Source: Verrucomicrobiota bacterium
GTDB lineage: Bacteria > Verrucomicrobiota > Verrucomicrobiia > Chthoniobacterales > UBA10450
Direction of reading: 5' to 3'
NCBI GenBank assembly: GCA_003219355.1
Contig: QHOQ01000070.1
Span: forward strand, 1-19,596
DNA length: 19,596 nt
In this document: positions 14,864 to 19,596 of the stretch, piece after piece
Layout of the letters: each line of letters opens with the position of its first letter
Position numbering within the stretch: the stretch's first letter is position 1
Made by a program: the position numbers and the translations under genes
Notes under the pieces: generated by a model
Databases searched by the model: none
What the model saw: the letters and a program-made list of their open reading frames with translations, nothing else
What the model was told of the DNA's origin: nothing

Positions 14864-14978
14864 TGTCATGCTGAGCGAAAGCCTGCCCTAAGCGCAAGCC
14901 GAATGGGTCGAAGCATCTCTCAATTTAATTCGGTTCGGAGAAACAGTAAGAGATTTCTCGACTTTGCTCGGAATGACA
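14864..14978. repeat. Palindromic dispersed-repeat element between divergent genes
   Basis: Outer arms TGTCATGCTGAGCGAAA (14864-14880) and TTTGCTCGGAATGACA (14963-14978) are inverted copies, matching at 14 positions with one base of bulge. Inner arms at 14907-14922 (GTCGAAGCATCTCTCA) and 14947-14962 (TAAGAGATTTCTCGAC) pair at 12 of 16. The element fills most of the gap between the - strand amidohydrolase and the + strand polymerase. From memory, sequences of this type recur in many copies in diverse soil and environmental bacteria; when read through they add peptides such as FLDFARND to gene predictions. No transposase is encoded here. Number of copies elsewhere in this genome is unknown. Confidence 0.8.
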
Positions 14979-15004
14979 GATGGCGAAATCTGAGCAATCT
15001 GTGG

Positions 15005-17287
15005 ATGACAATGGAATTTGAGAAAAACACGCTGCTTTTCGGCGCCGACCCAACGCCCGGCATTGTCGCGATTGAACTCGGCGAAACCGGTACAGTGAAA
15101 GTTTATCGCCGGGAAGCGGACGGATCGACCGTCGCCGACGTCGAGCCTTTCCATCCATTTGTCTGGTGCGATAGCGATGTTGTCGACCTTGGCATCGAAT
15201 CTGAAAAGCTCGAACACGATCTCAAGTATGGCTGGTTGATTACGGTCGATAGCTGGAAAGAACTGATCAGTCTGCGCAATGGACTAAAGAACGCTGGGCG
15301 CGATTTCTTCGCCTTCTCCGATCCGGTGCAGCATTATCTCACTGCCACGGGTCGTACCTTGTTCAAAGATCTGTCATTCGAAGAACTGAAACGCATGCAG
15401 ATCGAAGTGCTTTCGTTCGAAGAGCCTGTAGCGGGCGTTGCCGACGCCGGTCCCGGCGATCACATCATGAGCATTGCGCTATCGGACAATTCCGGCTGGG
15501 AAGAGCTGCTCATTGTCGATCCAAAAAATGTCGAAGAATCGGAGTATGCCGTGCTGAAGCAACTCACTGCGATCGTCAAGGAACGCGATCCGGACCTGAT
15601 TGAGGGGCACAATCTCTTCCGGTTTGATCTGCCCTACCTGGTCCAGCGCGCCAGGAAAACGAAAACGAAACTCGATTGGGGACGCGCCGATGGTTTTCTC
15701 CGTTCGCGACCGTCACGACTCCAAATCGCGGAGAAAACAATCGATTATCCCAAGTTCACGGTTGGCGGCCGCCACTTCGTTGACACTTTTTTGCTCGCGC
15801 AATTTTACGATGTCGGCATGCGTTCCCTCGCTGGTTTCGAACGGACCGATGTCGCCCGGCATTTCGATCTTTGCGACAGCGAGGAAATTTCAGCACTGAC
15901 GGGCAAGGAATTGCAGCGCGCGTACATAGGCAATTCAGAACAATTTCGACGGCGCGCCCTGTGCGGTGTTCGGGAAACACGCGCATTATCGGAGCTGTTG
16001 AGTCCGAGCTACTTCATCCAGGCGCAAATTTTCCCATACAACTACCAGGACGTGATTGTGCGCGGCAACGCCACGCGCATCAACGCGCTTTTCCTGCGTG
16101 AATATTTCCGGCAACGTCATTCCATTCCCGAGCTGCCGATGGCGCGCGCATTCGAGGGCGGTTACACCGACATCTTCTTCACTGGCGTGGCGCGCAACGT
16201 CTGGCACTGCGACATTGCATCGCTCTATCCGTCAGTCATGTTGCAATTCGATTGCTTCCCCGCAACGGATCAATTGCAAATCTTCCGCCATTTGCTCACC
16301 GACCTCCGCACGTTTCGCTTGGAAGCGAAGTCAAAAATGCGCGCCGAGAAAGATCCCGGGAAGCGGCACCACCTCCAGGCACTGCAAAACACGTTCAAAA
16401 TTCTGCTGAACAGTTTCTACGGTTACCTCGGGTTCGCGCAGGGACATTTCGCTGATTTCGATGCCGCCGCGCGCGTGACGCAGATCGGACGCGATCTTTT
16501 GAAAAAGATGATCGACTGGTTAGGCGCTCATGGCGCAAAGGTCATCGAAGTCGACACCGACGGAATTTATTTTGTCCCGCCGTCTTCTGTAGAGGCAGGC
16601 GTGTCGCCTGCAAAGACCAAAGGCAATGCAGCCGACACGGCTGCCGTTACAGCAGACCAGATCGAAGAACTTCAACGCGGTCTGGCGAACGAATTGCCGC
16701 CTGGAATCGAAGTCGAATTCGACGAGCAGTTCGACGCCATGTTCAGCTACAAAGCAAAAAATTATGCGCTCTTGACGCGCAACGGAGACGTCATCATTAA
16801 AGGTGGCGCGCTAAAATCGCGCGGACTCGAAAAATTCCAGCGCGTTTTCCTGGAGGAAATGATCAAGCTCATCATGCAAGGAAAACCAGAAGCGATTGCT
16901 GATCTTCGGGACGAATTCGAGCGAAAAATTCGAACTCGCGAATGGAAAATCGACATGCTAATGAAGACCGATACGCTCCAGGATTCGCTCGACAAATATC
17001 GTGCGAAGATCGCCGGCTCCGCCCGCAACCGCGCCGCCGCCTACGAGCTTGCTTTGGCCAGCGGCCGCAATTACAAGCCCGGCGACCAGATCAGCTATTA
17101 CGTCAAGGCGACGCCGAAGAAAGTTCCCGCGTACGAGGCCGCCAGACTCGCTTCGGAGTTTGATCCCGAAAACCGCGACGAAAACATTGACTACTACGTC
17201 GCCAAGCTCGATGAGCTGGTAAAAAAATTCGGTGGACTTGCCACCACTGCCGGTTCAACTGCGAAGCAGGAGAGCCTGGCTCTTTAA
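15005..17287 (+). CDS. Family B DNA polymerase with degenerate 3'-5' exonuclease motifs
   Basis: DNA-directed DNA polymerase of the PolB/Pol II type, 760 aa from ATG 15005 (ATG 15011 is equally possible). Polymerase motifs are intact: motif A DIASLYPS with Asp403, motif B KILLNSFYG (Lys465, Asn469), motif C DTDG at 517-520, and KAKNYALL after it. The exonuclease region is recognisable, but exo I reads MQIEVLS where DIET is expected (Glu134, Leu136) and exo III reads RALCG where YxxxD is expected (Arg317, Gly321); exo II (HNLFRFD) is kept. Proofreading is therefore probably absent. Residues about 528-549 are encoded by an in-frame 66-bp palindromic repeat directly after motif C. The frame is open back to 14903, but those extra residues come from the intergenic repeat. 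It is not in a recognisable phage context; a role in lesion bypass or repair is possible but inferred. Confidence 0.9.
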   Translation: MTMEFEKNTLLFGADPTPGIVAIELGETGTVKVYRREADGSTVADVEPFHPFVWCDSDVVDLGIESEKLEHDLKYGWLITVDSWKELISLRNGLKNAGRDFFAFSDPVQHYLTATGRTLFKDLSFEELKRMQIEVLSFEEPVAGVADAGPGDHIMSIALSDNSGWEELLIVDPKNVEESEYAVLKQLTAIVKERDPDLIEGHNLFRFDLPYLVQRARKTKTKLDWGRADGFLRSRPSRLQIAEKTIDYPKFTVGGRHFVDTFLLAQFYDVGMRSLAGFERTDVARHFDLCDSEEISALTGKELQRAYIGNSEQFRRRALCGVRETRALSELLSPSYFIQAQIFPYNYQDVIVRGNATRINALFLREYFRQRHSIPELPMARAFEGGYTDIFFTGVARNVWHCDIASLYPSVMLQFDCFPATDQLQIFRHLLTDLRTFRLEAKSKMRAEKDPGKRHHLQALQNTFKILLNSFYGYLGFAQGHFADFDAAARVTQIGRDLLKKMIDWLGAHGAKVIEVDTDGIYFVPPSSVEAGVSPAKTKGNAADTAAVTADQIEELQRGLANELPPGIEVEFDEQFDAMFSYKAKNYALLTRNGDVIIKGGALKSRGLEKFQRVFLEEMIKLIMQGKPEAIADLRDEFERKIRTREWKIDMLMKTDTLQDSLDKYRAKIAGSARNRAAAYELALASGRNYKPGDQISYYVKATPKKVPAYEAARLASEFDPENRDENIDYYVAKLDELVKKFGGLATTAGSTAKQESLAL
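16587..16652. repeat. In-frame 66-bp doublet-hairpin repeat inside the DNA polymerase gene
   Basis: The two 25-base ends (16587-16611 and 16628-16652) are inverted copies differing at four positions, separated by 16 bases. Each end also folds alone: GCAGGCG-TGT-CGCCTGC (16595-16611) and GCAGCCG-ACA-CGGCTGC (16628-16644), both 7-bp stems. The G/C difference between the two arms is compensated within each stem, which supports selection for hairpins. Length is exactly 22 codons and contains no stop, so it adds SVEAGVSPAK...TAAVTA to the protein. The layout resembles REP-type doublets moved by RAYT transposases; no such gene is present in this window. Confidence 0.85.
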
Positions 17288-17293
17288 GGAGGT
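17286..17293 (+). promoter_or_regulatory. Strong Shine-Dalgarno for the M20 peptidase homologue
   Basis: AAGGAGGT overlaps the polymerase stop codon (TAA 17285-17287) and lies nine bases before ATG 17303. It fixes the start and suggests the two genes share a transcript. Confidence 0.8.
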
Positions 17294-17302
17294 ATTCTGG
17301 TT

Positions 17303-18790
17303 ATGAACACACGACGTCTATCACTGTTAGCAACTATCGCTCTCGTCGTCGGCGCTGATTGCGTTTGCTCAGCTGAAAACGATGTCGCTGCAATCAAAGC
17401 GGAGATCACGAAGCGCCATAATGAGGCGGTGAAGCGGTTGCAGGGTTGGATCGGCCAGGTGTCGATCGCGGCCGAGAATCGGGGATATCCGGAGGGCGCG
17501 GAGTACATGGCGAAACTCGCACGCGATGCGGGATTTCAACAGGCGACAGTCCTGAATACGGATGGCAAACCGGGCGTGTTCGCGACCCTCGATGCAGGCG
17601 CACCGAAAACGGTCGGTCTTTATTTCATGTACGACGTGAAACAGTTCGATCCAGCGGAATGGACGTCGCCGCCAACAGAGGCGCGAATTGTGGACAAACC
17701 GCCGCTGGGAAAAGTGGTGGTTGGACGCGGCGCGGTGAACCAGAAAGGACCGGAAGCAGCGTTCCTCGCAGCGTTGCATGCCATTCGCGGCGCAGGCAAG
17801 AAGATGCCGGTGAACCTGGTGATGGTAGCCGAAGGCGAAGAAGAAATCGGTTCGCCGCACATTCCACAACTCGTTAGGCGCCCGGAAGTGCTGGCGGCGC
17901 TAAAAAAGTGCGTGGGTGTGTTCATGCCGTCCGCGACGCAGGATTTAGATGGAGTTGTTACGGTGAACCTCGGCTCGAAAGGCGTGATTGAACTTGAGCT
18001 GGTATCGACCGGAGAAAAATGGGGACGTGGCCCTGCCAAGGACATTCATTCGTCTCTCAAAGCGATGGTGGACAGCCCGGCGTGGCATTTGGTGAAAGCC
18101 ATGGACACGCTCGTGTCCGACGGCAATGAAATCACGATCGATAATTATCCAAAGCCACGTCCGCTGAGCGCGGAAGAGAAAACGATGATCGAAAAAGTGT
18201 CGAAGGTGCGGAGCGAAGCGCAGGCGAAGAAGTTATTTTCCGCGCAGCATTGGATTAATGATCTGCCGTGGCAACAGGCCAACGAACGACTTGAATCGCA
18301 GCCAACGGTGAACATCGAAGGACTCGTCGGCGGCTACACAGGCCCGGGTGGCAAAACAATCTTGCCGCATCGCGCTGTTGCGAAGATCGACATGCGTCTC
18401 GTGCCCGACATGAAAGCCGCCGACGCTCTCGCTGCGTTGAAGGCGCATCTGGCGAAGCGCGGTTTCGGCGACATCGAAGTGAATATGACCGGCGGTTACG
18501 ATCCGACGAGCACGTCGGCTGACTCTGCGCTCATCAAGGCACAGGTCGCGACCTACAAAAAATTCGGAATCGATCCGTTGCTCTGGCCGCGGAACGCTGG
18601 CTCGTATCCTGGGTACGTTTTCACCGGCGGACCGCTGAAACTCGCTGCCGGACATTTCGGACTCGGTCACGGCAGCGGCGCGCATGCGCCGGACGAATAT
18701 TACGTGATCGAATCGGCGAACTCGAAGGTACAGGCCTTCGACGGCGCAGTGATGTCCTTCGTCGAATATCTCTACGAACTCGCGAAATAG
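17303..18790 (+). CDS. Secreted M20-type peptidase homologue with substituted metal ligands
   Basis: 495 aa. A signal peptide (MNTRRLSLL, hydrophobic core, CSA-EN cut near residue 24) predicts export. The fold follows M20 dipeptidase/carboxypeptidase-G2-like proteins: YDVKQFDPAEW, GRGAVNQKGPEAAFLAAL, the EGEEEIGSP motif (177-185) with catalytic and metal glutamates, a central lid domain, NIEGLVGGYTGPG, and GAHAPDEYYVIES at the end with His461. Three metal-ligand positions differ from the consensus: the His of GHYDV is Met109, the bridging Asp of GRGxxDDKG is Asn146, and the later Asp (usually SD) is Ser210. The catalytic Asp111 remains. I believe a subfamily with the FMYDV and AVNQKG forms exists, so this is probably inherited rather than decay. 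Activity and substrate are uncertain. It follows the polymerase gene by 15 bases. Confidence 0.88.
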   Translation: MNTRRLSLLATIALVVGADCVCSAENDVAAIKAEITKRHNEAVKRLQGWIGQVSIAAENRGYPEGAEYMAKLARDAGFQQATVLNTDGKPGVFATLDAGAPKTVGLYFMYDVKQFDPAEWTSPPTEARIVDKPPLGKVVVGRGAVNQKGPEAAFLAALHAIRGAGKKMPVNLVMVAEGEEEIGSPHIPQLVRRPEVLAALKKCVGVFMPSATQDLDGVVTVNLGSKGVIELELVSTGEKWGRGPAKDIHSSLKAMVDSPAWHLVKAMDTLVSDGNEITIDNYPKPRPLSAEEKTMIEKVSKVRSEAQAKKLFSAQHWINDLPWQQANERLESQPTVNIEGLVGGYTGPGGKTILPHRAVAKIDMRLVPDMKAADALAALKAHLAKRGFGDIEVNMTGGYDPTSTSADSALIKAQVATYKKFGIDPLLWPRNAGSYPGYVFTGGPLKLAAGHFGLGHGSGAHAPDEYYVIESANSKVQAFDGAVMSFVEYLYELAK

Positions 18791-18796
18791 ATCCGC

Positions 18797-19224
18797 CTAG
18801 CGCACCAATTTCGCATCGAGATTAATCTGCGCGCCTGCCAAGACGACGGATACCGGGCAGGTTTTTCTTGTGTGCTCGGCCTGCTCGCGAAATTTTGATT
18901 CATCGATTCCTGGGACCTCCGCTTCAGTCTTGAGATCGATCGTCGTGATCTTTGGACCGCCGCCCACCATTTCCAGTTTCACTGTCGCGGTTGTGCTAAC
19001 CCGTTTCGCGGGATGCCCGGCTTTCTCGAGGTTCGCCGAAAGCGCCATTGAGTAACAGCCGGCCTCAGCCGCGCCGATGAGCTCTTCGGATTCGTGCCTT
19101 TTCCTTCCTCGAAGCGCGATGAAAATGAGTAAGGACCTTCGAATGCGCCGCTCCCGAGTTTCATGTTTCCCTTGCCTTCCTTCAGAGTCCCTTCCCAAAC
19201 AGCCGATCCAGTTCGTGTTGCCAT
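18797..19224 (-). pseudogene. OsmC/Ohr-family peroxide-reductase-like gene with a single-base frameshift
   Basis: Two overlapping - strand frames together give one OsmC-like protein of about 142 aa. Frame 1 from ATG 19224 reads MATRTGSAVWEGTLKEGKG to SSRFEEGKGTNP; frame 2 continues EELIGAAEAGCYSMALS to the stop at 18797. The switch is at the ATCCGAAGAGC stretch: one extra base between 19086 and 19087 would restore NPEELIGAA, the family's usual sequence. Both thiol cysteines of OsmC/Ohr proteins are encoded (EAGCYS and TRKTCPVS), and the rest is well preserved, so this is either a very recent mutation or a sequencing/assembly error. If intact it would reduce organic hydroperoxides. A strong Shine-Dalgarno precedes the start. 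It converges with the M20 gene, six bases apart, and lies downstream of the transporter on the same strand. Confidence 0.85.
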
Positions 19225-19230
19225 TGTTTT

Positions 19231-19238
19231 ACCTCCTT
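19231..19238 (-). promoter_or_regulatory. Shine-Dalgarno of the osmC-like gene
   Basis: Read on the - strand this is AAGGAGGT, six bases before ATG 19224. It identifies MATRTGSAVW as the true N-terminus, so the frame that opens at 19198 is only the continuation of the broken gene. Confidence 0.8.
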
Positions 19239-19312
19239 GATTTGTTGCTGATTACGATCCGCGCCAGATGCGAGCAGGCGCAATCTGTTTTCCGTTTAAT
19301 CGAACAAGCAAA

Positions 19313-19596
19313 TTACGCAGCTTCCGGCGCAGCGATATCACCCGACGGCGCGACCCGTTTTCCGCGTTGTGCTTCCACGAAGATGCGCTGTTTGTGGCCT
19401 AACCAAACACTGAGCGCCAGCCAGGCGGCGATAATCGGTATCGTAATGAAACTTATTCCGCGCAATCCGAAACCGAATGCGTTGAGCCCGCGATATGACC
19501 ACGCGCCGAGCTGATCGCCAACGCGGTAAGCAAAGGTGTCGATAACACTCTTCGCTTTGTATTTATCTTCACGCCGCAGAACAGTGAAGAGCACCT
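19313..19596 (-). CDS. C-terminal end of a membrane transporter, probably MFS / Npt (ATP-ADP translocase-like) type, 5' partial
   Basis: Only about the last 94 residues are visible; the frame is open to the window edge, so the Met at 19594 is internal. It begins LFTVLRREDKYKAKSVIDTFAYRVGDQLGAW, followed by a hydrophobic helix (about 48-66 of the visible part: GISFITIPIIAAWLALSVWLG), then a basic, Ala-rich cytoplasmic tail. The basic segment with KYKAK...ID..YR.GD resembles, from memory, the region before the last helices of bacterial Npt/ATP-ADP translocase-like MFS proteins, but with one helix visible the family is not certain. The 88-base gap to osmC (19225-19312) holds the osmC Shine-Dalgarno and otherwise nothing I can name. 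The two genes point the same way and may be co-transcribed. Confidence 0.7.
   Translation of the reverse strand, partial: VLFTVLRREDKYKAKSVIDTFAYRVGDQLGAWSYRGLNAFGFGLRGISFITIPIIAAWLALSVWLGHKQRIFVEAQRGKRVAPSGDIAAPEAA

Noticed and set aside
14903..15004. N-terminal extension of the polymerase starting at ATG 14903
   Set aside because: These codons lie in and just after the palindromic intergenic repeat; the FLDFARND-type peptide is a read-through of that repeat, so the start at 15005 or 15011 is preferred.
19264..19284. Inverted repeat GCGCC/GGCGC between osmC and the transporter as a terminator
   Set aside because: Five-base stem with an 11-base loop and no T run on the - strand; likely chance.
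1..19596. CRISPR arrays, tRNA/rRNA genes, insertion sequences or prophage genes
   Set aside because: No regularly spaced direct repeats, tRNA-like cloverleaf, rRNA sequence or transposase/integrase motif was seen; the B-family polymerase has no phage genes around it.

Overview
The window carries most of a division and cell wall (dcw) cluster on the + strand (positions 1 to 13447), followed by an accessory region (13448 to 19596). The gene set suggests a member of the Verrucomicrobiota, perhaps a soil lineage near Spartobacteria/Chthoniobacterales. Reasons: a single-chain MurC-MurB fusion, a membrane-anchored LysM protein between murD and ftsW, an FtsZ with an unusual T7 loop, a C-terminal fragment resembling an Npt/ATP-ADP-translocase-type MFS carrier, and dispersed palindromic repeats of a kind common in soil genomes. 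The taxonomic call is inference; there is no rRNA here.

Layout of the dcw part: murF (5' end cut by the window), mraY, murD (TTG start), a LysM membrane protein, ftsW, murG, murC-murB fusion, ddl, ftsQ, ftsA, ftsZ. All are co-oriented and several junctions overlap (ATGA at murF/mraY, murD/lysM, murCB/ddl and ddl/ftsQ; 17 bases at murG/murC), so this looks like one transcription unit with translational coupling. Together they make the lipid II precursor (MurB, C, D, F, Ddl in the cytoplasm, MraY and MurG at the membrane), polymerise septal glycan (FtsW) and build the divisome (FtsQ, FtsA, FtsZ).

Accessory part: a secreted M20D amidohydrolase on the - strand converges on ftsZ. A 115-bp palindromic repeat fills most of the gap between it and a divergent family B DNA polymerase gene. 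The polymerase has intact polymerase motifs but apparently lost exonuclease residues, and carries a second palindromic element (66 bp, exactly 22 codons) inside its reading frame. It is followed at short spacing by a secreted M20-type peptidase homologue with three substituted metal-ligand positions. On the - strand at the right edge are an osmC-like gene broken by one missing base and the C-terminus of a membrane transporter.

Most worth a second look: the FtsZ T7 loop (RxGxxD instead of NxDxxD), the exonuclease-degenerate polymerase, the in-frame doublet-hairpin repeat, and the peptidase with an altered metal site. No CRISPR array, tRNA, rRNA or transposase was seen, and no gene-free stretch exceeds about 145 bases.
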